In this document: piece after piece, positions 20,760-32,434 of the stretch | Layout of the letters: each line of letters opens with the position of its first letter | Numbering within the stretch: position 1 is the stretch's first letter | NCBI GenBank assembly: GCA_946122785.1 | Contig: CAMGYJ010000003.1 | Location: forward strand, 25,127,811-25,191,810 | DNA: 64,000 nucleotides | Direction of reading: 5' to 3' | Origin: Linum tenue | Taxonomy: Eukaryota; Streptophyta; Magnoliopsida; Malpighiales; Linaceae | Notes under the pieces: model-generated | The model's input: only the letters and a program-made list of their open reading frames with translations | Database searches by the model: none | What the model was told of the DNA's origin: nothing | Translations under genes and position numbers: made by a program

Positions 20760-22750
20760 GCAATTTTAAGAAGGTTTAAGTTGGGTGAACAATTCGTCCA
20801 AGACGAAATTAATTAGAAAAAGGTTGGTTTTTGAAGCGATTATTTCTGGAAAATTTTTAAAGGAAGTTAAGGGATCTTTGGAAAGAGCTTCAAGGATGGG
20901 ATTTTGAGAAGAGGGTGTTCTATTATATCAAAAGGGGTTTAAATCGAGAAAGGTGTTCTAAAAAAATGAATTTCTTATTCATAGGTTTCCCGAGATAATT
21001 CGTCCAAGGAGGGATTTCTACGAGTAAAGAATTGAGGAGACATCTTTTGGAGGAGAGTGTAAAGGGGGTAATATCTCAGTCGTATGTGTTTTAGTTAATA
21101 CTTTTATTTTCAGTAATGTTAGTTAATTGATGAATTTTGCGCGATTATGTGTTGTAGGTATCCCACCGCCTTCTAAAGTGGAGGCCTACTTCCTAATCCA
21201 AATTAGGGAGACTTATCTCTCTGCATCCTAGGTTTTGTGAGCTTGATTTATCACAGGAAGGAATCGATATATGGGAGGAGATGCAGTGGATGACTGGAGT
21301 TGTGGGTCATGCTAGGGTGATAGGTGAGTGGAATAAGAAGTTTCATCGCATGGTTAGTGTTTGTCTTCCACCGTCTTCCATTTTAACCTTTGATTTTGTT
21401 TCTTTTATCATGGCTGAAGGCGGGGAGTGACAACCCAATTAGATGTTGCTTTCAGTCTTGAAGAATGCATGCTATCTCACCTCAACCAGCAGCACCGGCG
21501 CCCCCATCAGAAACTAGCCAAATCTATCTTAAACCTAGAGTTTCTCAGCTCCATCTGTGGCGACAAGGATGCTCAGCAAGGGAAGGAAACGCTAAGAAGG
21601 ATCGCACCAGGAAAGAGAACGAGTGGAAGAGGGAAGAGCGGAGCCCGACCAAATCGTAAACAACAATTGACGAATTATATAATTGTAATTATATTTAGTA
21701 ATAATAATTAATTAAATTAAAAAGAATTCATAATTAATTAATAGGTGTGAACACAAGCGTACACCATACACCGCTAGCCTTTGCTATATTTATTTACTAA
21801 GAAAGAGCCGAGCATCCCCTGTGTTAATTCCCGAGCACCCACGAGTCCCCCAAAATCCTTTCCCCAATTATTTCCCAGCAGCGCCCCACCCTCCTTGTCT
21901 TCCCCAGTGTCGATTGAGAAGTAGCGTGGCAGAGCGTAAAGGGAAAAAGAAAAGGAAAAGGAGAAGAAGACCCGACCCCGTTACGAATCCTTTCACGATT
22001 CTAAACTCGATTCTAAATTCGATTATCTAATTCGAAACTCGTATTTTTGTACATACCGTTTGCGGTAACGTTTGAGAGATCGATCATCGATCGACAAGGA
22101 GATCAACGTCCGGAACCCCTTCGAGTTAGTTCGGTTGTTTTGGTGATTTTTCATGGGTGCAATTCTGGGTTTTTAGCGACAAACTTGTAGGCTTTTAGTG
22201 ATAGATTTTGGGTAGTCACTAAAGCTTGAGGAAATTTCAAGAAATGCAATTTAAGATGTTTAAATTTTTTCGAGCCACTTCATATGATTGTTTCTAGATT
22301 TACCAATTTTATAAATTGACGAAGGTCTAGGAGGTGTAAGTGATTTAATTTGAGGATATTTGAAGATGAGTTTTGCACGATTATGTGTTTGAGGTATCCC
22401 GCCGCGTTCTGAAGGCGGAGGCACGCGTTGTGTTTTTGTATGTATGAATGCATGGTTGTTGATAATTGCAACCCCAAGCGGTTGGGCCACTTATGGATGC
22501 GGTAGATGGTCGGATTACTGCTAGACGACGAGACGTAACGCAGCAGTTGATTGAGTATGTTGGGGTCCCTACTGGATGGCGAGACGTAACACAGAAGTTG
22601 ACCGTTTAGTGACTATTAACTACCGTTTTACCCTAGGTAAAAGTGTATTTTTCCTGTAGTGGACTAACTCCTTCTCACTCACCAGGTGTGGAAAGGGGAA
22701 GATGACGTTACCAGCACGAGGAGGTTAATCGAGGAGATCTGCAGCGTCAA
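20760..22750 (+). mobile_element. Chromovirus-like gypsy 3' end and LTR remnant
   Basis: 20780-21066 carries repeated 'aattcgtccaag(g)acgaaatt'-like blocks and ends in a purine run 'gtgtaaagggggtaat'. This is the arrangement seen just before the 3' LTR of Tekay/Del-type chromoviruses. The LTR would start near 21066. Its body holds 'gcgcgattatgtg..ggtatccc' (21140) repeated near 22375, and 'gagacgtaac' repeats at 22530 and 22580. 21790-22370 is the uninterrupted paralogue of the repeat split by the 12-17 kb insertion. No intact polyprotein remains. Confidence 0.5.
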
Positions 22751-23145
22751 ACTTGAATATGTCAGAAGGATCAAGGTAAAGCGATGGGACTATCCATCTT
22801 AATTGTCTTTATGAGTATACTGGTAAAATCAAGGAATATGTTTTAAGTAGTTTGGATTGTAATTGCCCAAGTGTTTAGGGCCCTTCATTTGAAATTCTTA
22901 GTTATTTTCAGTTTGATTATCATAATGTGGTTTGGGTTGCTCTGGAGTGGTCGATTTTTGGTTTGAGTTTTGATTTGGTTTGAAAAGGATCAGGTTGTTT
23001 CATCTTCTCTCTAAGTGGTGGATATAATTCTTCTCCCACAAGGTTCTGGGTGAGATGACAACCATCTGCCACATTCACCAAATCCGACGTCATGATGAAT
23101 CATCACTACAGTCGTTGGTAACCCTCCCATCAAGTTTCTGGTGAG

Positions 23146-23816
23146 CAGGGGCGGAGCCAGGATTGAAAGTTCGCGGGAGGGGGGGGGGGATTTATTTAGT
23201 AAATTATCGTGAAAATCCAAAGATAAAAATAAATAATAACGACACATATTAATTAAAATAAAATAAAACTCAAAATATAAATAATTTAAAGTTTGCTAGT
23301 ATGTTATACTCAAAATAAATGTTTATACTGTGAGCAAAAATTATCATGCATTTTAACATGTAATTGTTTTATACCTTGAATATGAATTTATGATTATATT
23401 ATTTTTTAATTGTTTTATACCTTGAATATGAATTTATGATTATATTATTATTTTTAAAAATTAATTAATTACATATCCAAAAACAATCTTTGAAAATATG
23501 AGTGTAAAAGTTTAAGAACTTGAATGAATTTATTTGTAATTATAGGATTTATAAGACAAAATAGAAAAATTAGAGGATTAAACTGAAAAAATTGTTAAAA
23601 TTAAAATAGCAATGCTGTGTATCAAGGTCGAACCCTGAACCTTGTAGCTACAACTAGGTAGCTTCTCCGCTAGAATGGAAATCTGTGTTGTTAAGAATAT
23701 TTCATTCAGATTCTATATACTCGTTAGATTGAGTTTATATGTAATTCTCGGAATTTCCTAGGACTTTATAGGTAAGTTTCAAAATTCTCGGGGGGGCCCA
23801 CATAGCTCCGCCCCTG
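23146..23816. mobile_element. Non-autonomous hAT-type transposon
   Basis: Terminal inverted repeats CAGGGGCGGAGC... at both ends, flanked by an 8-bp duplication (ctggtgag at 23138-23145, ccggtgag at 23817-23824, one mismatch). Eight bp is the hAT signature. The interior is AT-rich and non-coding. The paralogous site near 53080 lacks the insert. Confidence 0.8.
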
Positions 23817-23937
23817 CCGGTGAGCCTTCCAATTTTCGAAAAGCCTCAATTACAAAGAGTGGTGAACAAATGTTATGCGATAAATAGTAATTTCCGAGAG
23901 GCAAATAACAGGTGATGTTCTTATAGTGGGACAATAT

Positions 23938-24201
23938 TGTTGGGGCACAACGGAAATATAGTGAATTTAAAAAAAAATTGTTTCACTCTAATATTTATTT
24001 ATATCTCACACAACTAGGCAATTATTGCCTTTACAAAGAGCTATCTGATAATATGCTCACTCTCTAAAGCTAGCTCTCTGCCCCTCTCCATGCCTCAAAT
24101 GAGGCTACATATTTATACACAATTCCTAGGCTTGTTTCCATCATTAGAAAGGCCTAGACAGAACAATTAATAAGGCCAACTATTGTGTTGGTTACCCAAC
24201 A
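23938..24201. mobile_element. Possible short LTR-like insertion
   Basis: Starts TGTTGGG and ends CCCAACA. It lies within the 3' flank of SABATH copy A and is absent from copy B. No clear target duplication is seen. Confidence 0.4.
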
Positions 24202-24408
24202 TTACACTTGTGGTTTCTAGCATTTTATGCTTTATTCAATTATAGGGGTAGGTTTGGCGTATGACTAGATTTTATCCAAGCTAGCTGGTGATTCTATAAT
24301 TGTATTGATAATTGACATATTTTATTGTTTGATTATTATAGGTAGTTGGGTGTATTGGATAGATATGAGAATTGACGGATTAGGATTTCCATCTTTGATA
24401 CCTAAAAC

Positions 24409-24780
24409 TGTCAGAACAGAAGCGTGCAATCGATAATCCAAACCAACACGAACGAACACAAATTTAACGTGGTTCACTAACACAATGTGTGCTAGCTAAT
24501 CCACGGGCAGAGGAGACAAATTTCACTAATTTGAGGAGAGTATAGGTTACAAACCAAATTCCAAACGGACAAACCAAACAAACTAACCTGACTGACCTTA
24601 TTACAGATTAGGGTGATGAAGAGTATTTATAGAACTCTTCTCCTAATCCCAAACAGAAAACCAAACACATTTTCCAAACCTACAAGGAAAAAGGCCAAAA
24701 CAAAGTCCAATCCCAAACCCAAACAGAACAGGCTTAAAACACAAAACAAATTCAAATCAAATTCAAGTCATATTCTAACA
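24409..24780. mobile_element. Solo LTR (copia-like)
   Basis: 372 bp. It starts TGTCAGAAC and ends TTCTAACA, flanked by 5-bp duplications aaaac (24404-24408 and 24781-24785). It contains a 'ttaacgtggttc' block reminiscent of the copia LTRs at 57-62 kb. There is no internal region, so it is a solo LTR left by recombination. Either strand reading has TG...CA ends. It ends 38 bp from the SABATH stop codon. Confidence 0.75.
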
Positions 24781-24818
24781 AAAACATTATGCTATGACAT
24801 AAATTGCCTCATGCATCA

Positions 24819-26164
24819 CTAGTGTTTAGTAAGTGAGACAGTGATGTTCACATAAAGAGCTTCCTTTTCGCACATCCAATTCGAAAGTATCACTCTGTAT
24901 CTCATGAATACCTCGTCCACGATTTTCCGCTGCAAAGCAAATTGACTGACTAATTGTGGCTCCATCACCGCCCTAATGCACCTTGCCACATTGTGCCCAC
25001 CATCTTGTAGAGTTTCAGGCAAGTTTACTTCCATATCATGGGGATTCCAATTAGATTCCCAAACCTCGAGACGCTTAATGGTGAAAGAGCCTTGTTTTTG
25101 GATTTCAGTTTCTACTTCCATCGGGGATGGCATGTAAAATGGGAGATCGAAGGAATCCAGTTTTTCTTGATCTATCAATCCCTGAGAATGATGGAAAGAG
25201 AACACCTTAGTACTTGCTTATCTCCATCAATTTTTCATATTTTTGTCAACCATTTAATTCCTATCTTACTCAAAGGTATTATTTTGGAAATTGGCGGAAC
25301 AACATCCATATGTTTCACCTTACCTCAGAGGCCATTTGGTTGAGGACGACAAACAAGAGTTCGAGGAGATGAATGCTTGGCGTGGTGGATGGGCCTTGAG
25401 ACTTCCTTCCCAATAATGTAAAAATAATTTGCCCTCCTCGCACCAGTTCTTGCGCCCTGCAGCTCAGAAAGAAGGAGAAATCTGTCTGGAATTGAGTGTA
25501 GTAGGCTTTCAAGACACCTGGTGGGCTGCTGCTCCCGATGGAAATGTTTCCCTTATTCATCTCTTCCAATCCTGGAGGAACCCGTGATAGCCAATGGAGG
25601 CTGTAGGACGAGTGAATGAAGTGAAGACTGTCGGATGGGAGAAGCTTGCCGTAGAAAGACCCAGGCACTCCATTGAAGAACATCGGTAGCTCGATCCCCA
25701 GTTCCTGCTTCATCTCTTCTGTGAACCCGTGCAAGGATCTGAAGACATTGTTGAAGTCATTTCCAGGGAGGTCATTCAGGAAAACCTGAAACTCGAGAGA
25801 TACGTGACCTAACTTCCTGCTTGCTTTGTCTAGTGCTTTGATGAGTTCTGACACAGTGAAAAGAGTGTTGGGTCCCGAAGCGCATCCCAGATCGGCGATC
25901 GCTAGATTCCGTCCGGAGAAGCTCGAGCTGCTGAACAGCCCCATCGCGGCTTCCTCTATTATGGGTCGAGTCATTGATATCACCTTGCGCTGCCAAAAAG
26001 AAGAAAGAAGGGGCCGGAATCTCCTATTGATGCAATGCGCTAACTGAAATCTCAACCGATAACAAACAACTCGGACTCTCACTAATAAAATTTACCTGAA
26101 GTAAGGAGTTGGCAGCATAGCTTGTGTCTTCAGTGCCGCCATTCATATGAAGCACATGCGCCAT
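24819..26164 (-). CDS. SABATH-family carboxyl methyltransferase, copy A
   Basis: A SAM-dependent methyltransferase of the plant SABATH family, which transfers methyl groups to carboxyls of small molecules such as salicylate, benzoate or jasmonate; it is expected to be cytosolic. Three exons with GT-AG introns: 26164-26096, 25989-25324 and 25181-24819, giving 365 residues, a normal family length. Exon 1 has the substrate/SAM block HMNGGTEDTSYAANSLLQ. Exon 2 has SAM motif IADLGCASGPNTL (about residue 53), FLNDLPGNDFN, GVPGSFYGKL and SSYSLHWLSRVPPGL. Exon 3 has HNVARCIRAVMEP and ends TVSLTKH. His precedes the Trp of SLHW, where salicylate-preferring enzymes often have Met, so the substrate is unassigned. 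About 80% identical by eye to copy B. A solo LTR lies directly downstream. Confidence 0.9.
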
Positions 26165-26255
26165 TTCCGTCTCCGACAATTGCTTATTTGAAAGGAAAGA
26201 TTAGAAAGTAGATGTACTTGCTTTGCAACTGCAAATAGGACAGCTTCTTTCTTTC

Positions 26256-26264
26256 CTTAAATAG
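26256..26264 (-). promoter_or_regulatory. Candidate TATA box of SABATH copy A
   Basis: Minus-strand CTATTTAAG lies about 95 bp before the start codon, with a matching CTATTTATTTAAG at the same place before copy B. Confidence 0.45.
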
Positions 26265-26745
26265 AAAAGGGGCAACTACTTAAGTTTGGGTAATTGTAGA
26301 AAGGCCGTAGCTGTACCACATGTCTAACGTCGAACGTGGCTAAACGGAAGCCATATTTTGGGTTTCCATTATTTGTTTATCGCAAGAAATTATTGATGCC
26401 GAATACATTTATTTGTTTCAGAATTCAATTGGGCAACTCTACTCTATTGACGCCAAATAAACAACCAACTTTTTTCTTCCTCCCCGCTGAAACCAGCTAC
26501 GATACTATTATTGTTAACTGCTTCTGACTTGTGCTACCCACTTATCTCAACTTGGATAGTTGGATGTTAAGCCATGTCATATATTATCGATCGACTCTAG
26601 CACATGGAAAAGGGTCCCGACAACAAAATATCTCACGTAGCAACTTAATTAGTGACTCGTGACCCTTCAACCAAAGGTGGAGCCTTGCATTAGATGAGGT
26701 GGGGAGGGATGGAGTCAGTACCTATCCAGTATGGTCGTGTATGGC

Positions 26746-27290
26746 TGCTTTGGGAAGCGTTGGAGAAGGCTATTATATTTATGTATTTATTTATTGAAAG
26801 AAATAAAACCCGCAACATCTCATTTGTTTGTAGCACCAGACTACTTTCACTGTATCTTTAGACTCAGTTTTTCTGTAGCAACCTGGCGTGGAATTGGCTG
26901 TGGACGGTGCATGGTGTTCCTCCGTTGGATTTGAATGGGTCGGTTCTCTTTGGACTACTGATTGGACACGTAATTAACTAATGGTCATTTAGGGTTCATG
27001 TGAGTGGCCCCTGGTTGAAGCTTCGTTGCATCTCAACTGACCAATCCATGCGGAGACTAGATGGACCCAATTGTGTATTGGGGGCTGGGATTGGTTCCCA
27101 GATCGAGAGACAGAGTGAGGGGGCTAGGCAGGGCTATGAGATATATAGAGGCTGACAGGGGGTGTGATGTTTTTCACGTTATTTGAGGTGCAGAGATATT
27201 TTCCTTTTCTTTGAGGCTGATCGATCGCTGGCGACCAAATAATCTTTCAATGGCAATGGCTGGCTTTAATCATTACAATGGCAACTAATT

Positions 27291-27332
<42 letters not shown>

Positions 27333-27944
27333 CATGATATGGAAGACCTCTTTTCAGTCTCTCGGTGTTGGTCTCTCTTTTATAAAAATAAAATCCCTTC
27401 TCTGCCTTAATTTGCTTCTCTCTCCTCTCTGCCTGCTTCTTTCGTTTGTGACACTTTCCTCTGTTTGTGTTGTTTGTTATCATCACAGGCCTCCGTGGTG
27501 CTCTGGCGGGATGCATGCGACACTGACGCGCAATCCTAAGGGCCGCGGCATAGCTTGCAGACACAATACGAAGGTAGAACTTGCTATCTATGCTCCTCCT
27601 GAACTGATTAGTTCGCATTCTTCCCATTTGTCTCTTGCTTTTTTTTTTTTTTTTGGTTTGTGGATGGATGAAGGTTCCCTGATTTCTTTTATTTTCTTCA
27701 ATCCCCTACTTTACAATGGATGCAGCTTCAAGTTGATTGGTCGGCGGATTAAAGCAACTTTAAGAGGCTTCAGAAAAGCAGCACATCCATAGATCTGCGT
27801 TTTCCTTTCAGGTGAGTACTGTTCTAAATCCCTCCCCTGCTGTCTTTGTTTTCTCATTTTTTCTTGGATGGATTCGTGCTTCCTCTTTCTGTCTTGGAAG
27901 TTTATTATTTTCTGGGGATATTCTGTGCTTGGGTTACCTGATAG
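26746..27944. other. Stretch without recognisable gene
   Basis: Contains a GA microsatellite and a CT-rich 27340-27480 region. A 167-codon plus-strand frame (27289-27792) begins in the microsatellite and has low-complexity, leucine- and phenylalanine-rich content with no family resemblance. It may be an untranslated leader or noncoding transcript; nothing more is supported. Confidence 0.4.
27294..27331 (+). repeat. GA dinucleotide microsatellite
   Basis: 38 bases of uninterrupted (GA)n, 19 repeats. Confidence 0.95.
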
Positions 27945-28296
27945 CATAGTTAGTAAATACTCCGTTTAATACACGTATATGTACCCGTACGTACTTTATC
28001 CGTTTAAAACTTCCGTATCCGTATTATTGTCAAGCCGTTTCATTTTTGTCCGTTCATTTGATGGCTCCCGTATTAAACACGTATAAAACCCGTATAACAC
28101 GTTTAATATCCGTATTTAATGAATTAAATTACTAACTTTACTATTATTTATATATTTATTTATTTTTAAAATGATTAATTTTTCTATATTTATGAAAATT
28201 AACGTACTATTAAACGTAACATTAGTATACAGACGAAGTAAAATACCCGTACGTATTTTATACGTAACATTCCCGTACCGTATTTTACTAACTATG
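27945..28296. mobile_element. hAT-type MITE
   Basis: 352 bp. Terminal inverted repeats CATAGTTAGTAAA(A)TAC lie at both ends, with perfect 8-bp flanking duplication cctgatag (27937-27944, 28297-28304). The interior is rich in 'cgta', 'cccgta' and 'acgtat' motifs and AT-rich. It has no coding capacity. Confidence 0.88.
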
Positions 28297-28553
28297 CCTG
28301 ATAGCGATCTTGAAGGGCTAAGGTATTCGTCAAACCCGAGCAAATACAAGGCGAGGTGATTAGCTGGAGTACAAAAGCGTACGTTCGAGCGGTGGATTTT
28401 GGAGGATTAGATGTGATTCCAAGGAAAAAGTAACAGATCCACAGAGGGGTCAGGTGATTATTCTGTATTACGTTTTCTCTCTTTTGGCCTGGGCGTATTT
28501 TTTATTTTTAAATTTTAGAGAATAATAATATGTGTTTACCCTTGGAGGTCTTC

Positions 28554-28703
28554 GAAAATGCTTGCACTTGCAGAAGAATGAGCATTAGTTTTTAAATTTT
28601 CTTGGTCAGGTTTTAAATTTTCTTTTTTGGTCAGGTTTTAAATTTTCTTTTTTCCGAGTTTGAAAATGCTTGCACTTGCAGAAGAATGAGCATTAGTTTT
28701 TAT
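28554..28703 (+). repeat. Direct duplication with 108-bp period
   Basis: A block of about 42 bp (starting gaaaatgcttgcacttgcag) occurs at 28554 and again at 28662. A 'ttttaaattttctt' short repeat lies between. Confidence 0.8.
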
Positions 28704-29898
28704 ATATTTATTTTTTTTGGTAAACGTGTTTGTTCCATCTTGGTACACAGTGGAGGTATACTGATCAGTGGTGAAGTCATCTCCTGCATAGCAATTGCGT
28801 CAACTCCTTGTGTTCCCTTTCTTATACCAGTTCATTGCCTATTTTGAGAGGCTATTTCTTGGTATCTGCAGCATTGTTAGCCTTGCTTCTTGTGAAGCTC
28901 GATGTTTTTGTCCGGTTAATCTATGGGAGGGTTTGGTTGGTACTGAACTATGTTTCTCTGATAAAAATGTGTATAAATGATTCTGATTTATAATTTGCTC
29001 TTTGTGCAGTATGGTGCCTTGAAAGAGTTCGGGTATGCCAAAGCATATTGGGCTAATATCCTATTTTCGAGGCATTTTGTTTTGTGTTTTTCTTATGTTT
29101 GAAAGATTTCATTATCCTCTTAACTTGCTGTGAAACTTGAGCTTATTTGTAGGACATTAAAATTAGCTTCTTCATAGAAAGTATTCTATTTTTTGTATTG
29201 CAATCTCTACGAAATTTTATTAACTTGGATTGCTCACCAACTACTCCATTTGCATATCCCCGTATATAATTCTGAACAAAACCCAGCCAGGCTCCCCTTT
29301 TTTGTTAGTGATCTACAAAAAGGAAAAGAGGCAGGAAATTTGGGACATTTGGACGGGAAAGAGTTCAATTACAAATTTTAGCTTAATTAAGTTTAAGTAA
29401 TGTCAATCTCGACACATATGTTAGGAAGCTGAAGTCATTTGAATCCATTGCCCTTTGACATGTTTCATACTTACTTTGATATTATTCACGGAGAATCCTA
29501 AACTATTTTCATCCTAAGTTTAAAAATTAAAATGTAATGTTTGATATTGTTTAGATTATCATTTCAAGTCATGTGGAAGGATTTGTTTGAGCTATTCATT
29601 GCTTTCCATTATGAATTGAATCGTTTCATTTCATTGCCTTCAAATGTGTTTAAATTTCATTCACCAATCCTGGCGCGAGGCGCAGGCAATAAAACCTGTA
29701 TCTATAAAAGAACAAGTAATCAAAACACTATTGCATAGTGTCCCATCACAAACATGATCACTTTGTAATTACCCAAAATTTGAAAGGATTTAATGCCTTT
29801 CAAATCCATATTAATTAGCTTATGACAATTAGACCCAATTGAACTAAGTCAATGCATATTCGATGTAATCAATGCCTATTCGATGTAATACCCATTGA
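28704..29898. other. Stretch without recognisable gene
   Basis: AT-rich with several splice-like 'ttgtgcag' sites but no frame resembling a known protein. Confidence 0.35.
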
Positions 29899-30655
29899 CG
29901 TTTACGACTTCATTGGTGAGGACAAGTTGCACACGCTTTTTCATGGCGATGGGTCTTCCATCTAATTCGACCGGTGTTACCGCGGCCTTTTGCGGCGAAA
30001 ATGTGTTTTGCATGCTTTACGATTACGACTTTATCATTCACGTTTACGACTTTATCGTTGAGAACGAGTTGTACACGCTTTTTAACGCCGATGGGTCTTC
30101 CCTCTAATTCGACTGGTATTAGCGCCTTTTGCGGCGAGAATTGGTTTTCCATGCTTTACGTTTACGACTTTATCGTTAGGGACGAGTTGTACACGCTTTT
30201 TCACGTCGATGGGTCTTCCATCTAATTCGACCGGTGTTACCGCCTTTCGCGGCGAAAATGAGTCTTGCATGCTTTACATTTACGACTTTATCATTGACGT
30301 TTACGACTTTATCATTCAGGACGAGTTGTACACGCTTTTTCACGGCGATGGGTCTTCCATCTAATTCGACCGGTATTAGCGCCTTTTGCGGCGAGAATTG
30401 GTTTTCCATGCTTTACGTTTACGACTTTATCGTTAGGGACGAGTTGTACACGCTTTTTCACGTCGATGGGTCTTCCATCAAATTCGACCGGTGTTAGCGC
30501 CTTTCGCGGCGAAAATGAGTCGTGCATGCTTTACATTTACGACTTTATCATTCAGGACGAGTTGTATACGCTGTTTCACACCAATGGGTCTTCCATCTAA
30601 TTCGAGTGGTGTTAGCGCCTTTTGCGGCGAGAATGAGTTTTGCATGCTTTATCCT
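29899..30655. repeat. Minisatellite, six units of about 118-142 bp
   Basis: The block 'gggtcttcc' recurs at 29951, 30093, 30211, 30350, 30468 and 30586. Each unit has 'gacgagttgtacacgctttt', 'taattcgaccggtgttacc' or similar, 'gcggcgaaaatg' or 'gcggcgagaattgg', and 'catgctttac..ttacgacttta'. Units of two types alternate (gagaattgg / gaaaatgag), suggesting a dimeric higher-order unit. Length variants come from duplication of the 'gtttacgactttatc' segment. Decayed units continue to about 30945. Minus-strand frames through it are short and repetitive. Confidence 0.9.
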
Positions 30656-31362
30656 TATTTCTATTTAGTCCTCTTACTCGTCATTGAACCAAGTGAATGG
30701 GTATTCCATCTAATTCGATCGGTCTTTATGACTTTAACGTTGAGGATGAGTTCCACAAGTTATTCTTGGTCTACCTAATCAAATGTTCTAATTGACCCAA
30801 AATTTAATCCAAGTTGTATGTGCTCGACCTAATTTGAATGTTATAGCCAGTTGACCAATTTTTGTGTTGCCGGTCGATCGGTATTTAATTTAATTCGCCC
30901 GATCTTTACGACTTTTGCATTGAGTGTGACTTTCACACGTCTTTTCTATAATTATAGTATATTAACTAATCGAATGTTCTAATTGAACCCAAATTTATTT
31001 AATCTTAGTAAACCGGTGCTCGACTGTGGGTTCTTATTCAGCCTAATTCGACAAGCCCGACTAGGTCAATCGGCTTGCTCTCCTTTTTGTCGTTAGGGTT
31101 AAACCTAATTCGACCCGACCAAACAACCTAATTGCATTTGTTTTTTTTTTTAACAATTTTTCCCTTTTAGTTGTTGACCAAAGTTTGCCTTTTTTTAACG
31201 TTCAGGTTATGATTCGTTAGTTAGTGCAGTTTGAGCTTCAATTCAATCGAACGCATTGTTATTCAACTTAATCCAACCATTTTACCTATGGTGGACCGGT
31301 TTTTCACAAATCTTGCCGCCCTTTAATCTAAGTTGACCACAACAATCAAACTAAGGACTTTG
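30656..31362. other. Decaying satellite flank, no gene
   Basis: Two weak unit-like traces (30709-30765 and 30884-30945, with 'taattcg...gatctttacgactt' and 'gag..gag/gtgac' blocks) followed by unremarkable AT-rich sequence. Confidence 0.4.
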
Positions 31363-32434
31363 CTACGGTGACATGCATGTCACCGTGACATGCACTTTTC
31401 GGTCGATCTCATATAGGATTAGGTCGACCTAATCTGTTGTTTCAGTGTAAAAACAGTTTCATGGTGCCTACTTTGGAGATTCATATCTTACAATTGGCTA
31501 GATGGAAATTGGAGATTAAAGGCTTGTTTTGAAGCTGAAGTGTCCCTCTACACATTAAAGTACTTGGGAGCTCAATAAAAAGTCCAGAAGACCATTTTTG
31601 AACCTGACCAAAAGGCTATGCCAAAACTGGGAAATTGCCTAAAAATGGCTAAGTCTGGCAACGTGTTTGTCAAGCCTACTTTGGAGCTCAATTTGAGAAG
31701 AATGGATGCGAGTCAAGTCCAGGGGCCTCTACCACGTTAAATTACGTATTTTTTTTATACAAAGGCAAGGCATTGGATGAAAGATTGAATATCTTTAAGG
31801 CTTCAAACAAAAGGCTCGAAGTTGCTACGAAGGCTGTTTTTCTGGCAGCTTGCTTGTGCTCGAAGTCTGCCAGAAAAACAGCCTTCGTAGCAACTTCGAC
31901 CCTTTTGTTTGAAGCCTTACAGATATCTAATCTTTCATCCAATGCCTTGAATTTGTATAAAAACATACCTAATTTAACGTGGTAGAGGCTCCTGGACTCG
32001 ACTCGCATTCATGCTTCTTGAATTGAGCTCCAAAATAGGCTTCACAAACACGTTTTCAGACTTAGCCATTTCTAGGCAGTTTCCCAATTTTGGCATAGCC
32101 TTTTGATGAGGTTCAAAAATGGTCTTCTGGACTTCCTATCGAGCTCTCAATCACTTCAATATGTAGAGGGACACTCCAGCTTCAAAACAAGTCATTAGTC
32201 TTCAATTTCCATTTAGCCAATTGTATGATATGAATATCCAAAGTAGGCACCATGAACTGTTTTTACACTGAAACAACATATTAGGTCGACCTGATCCTAT
32301 ATGAGGTCGACCGAATCCTAAATGAGGTCGACCAGATCCTATATGAGGTCGACCGAATTCTAAATGAGGTCGACCTAATCCTAACTGAGGTCGACCGAAA
32401 AGTGCAAGTCACCGTGACATGCATGTCACCGTAG
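31363..32434. repeat. Large foldback (inverted repeat) derived from family A LTRs
   Basis: The arms run 31363-31848 and 32434-31867 with high identity around an 18-base loop. Outer ends are ctacggtgacatgcatgtca on one side and its complement on the other. The inner arms follow the first half of the family A LTR ('acagtttca.ggt.gcctactttgg', 'tggaaattgg', 'tttgaagc', 'ggcagctt(g/a)cttgtgc'), head to head. The right arm is about 80 bp longer because of a tandem repeat. Small open frames are shadows of the palindrome. Confidence 0.85.
32282..32400. repeat. Tandem repeat of about 22 bp in the right foldback arm
   Basis: Five to six units of the type 'aggtcgacc(g/t)(a/g)atcctaaatg'. The left arm has only one or two, near 31410-31440. 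Confidence 0.8.

Larger units (their letters stand above)
22998..26745 (+). repeat. Segmental duplication, copy A (contains SABATH gene A)
   Basis: Ordered similarity to 52953-56580 in the same orientation, covering the gene, its 3' flank ('ggtgagatgac' block at 23048 and 53011) and its 5' flank ('gacgccaaataaacaacca' at 26450 and 56270). Copy A has extra insertions at 23146-23816, 23938-24201 and 24409-24780. Copy B has extra sequence at 54660-56240. Confidence 0.8.

Noticed and set aside
22648..22661. CACTA-like end 'tttttcctgtagtg'
   Set aside because: No partner end or subterminal repeats nearby, and similar text occurs in gypsy LTRs; left within the chromovirus-like LTR.
27289..27792. 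167-codon frame starting in the GA microsatellite
   Set aside because: Low-complexity start, hydrophobic filler, no resemblance to any family; listed only as unexplained sequence.
29910..30527. Series of 60-80-codon repetitive frames on both strands
   Set aside because: They are produced by the minisatellite unit and shift frame between units.
29899..30655. CRISPR-like array
   Set aside because: Repeats are long, variable and without unique spacers, and this is plant nuclear DNA; it is a minisatellite.
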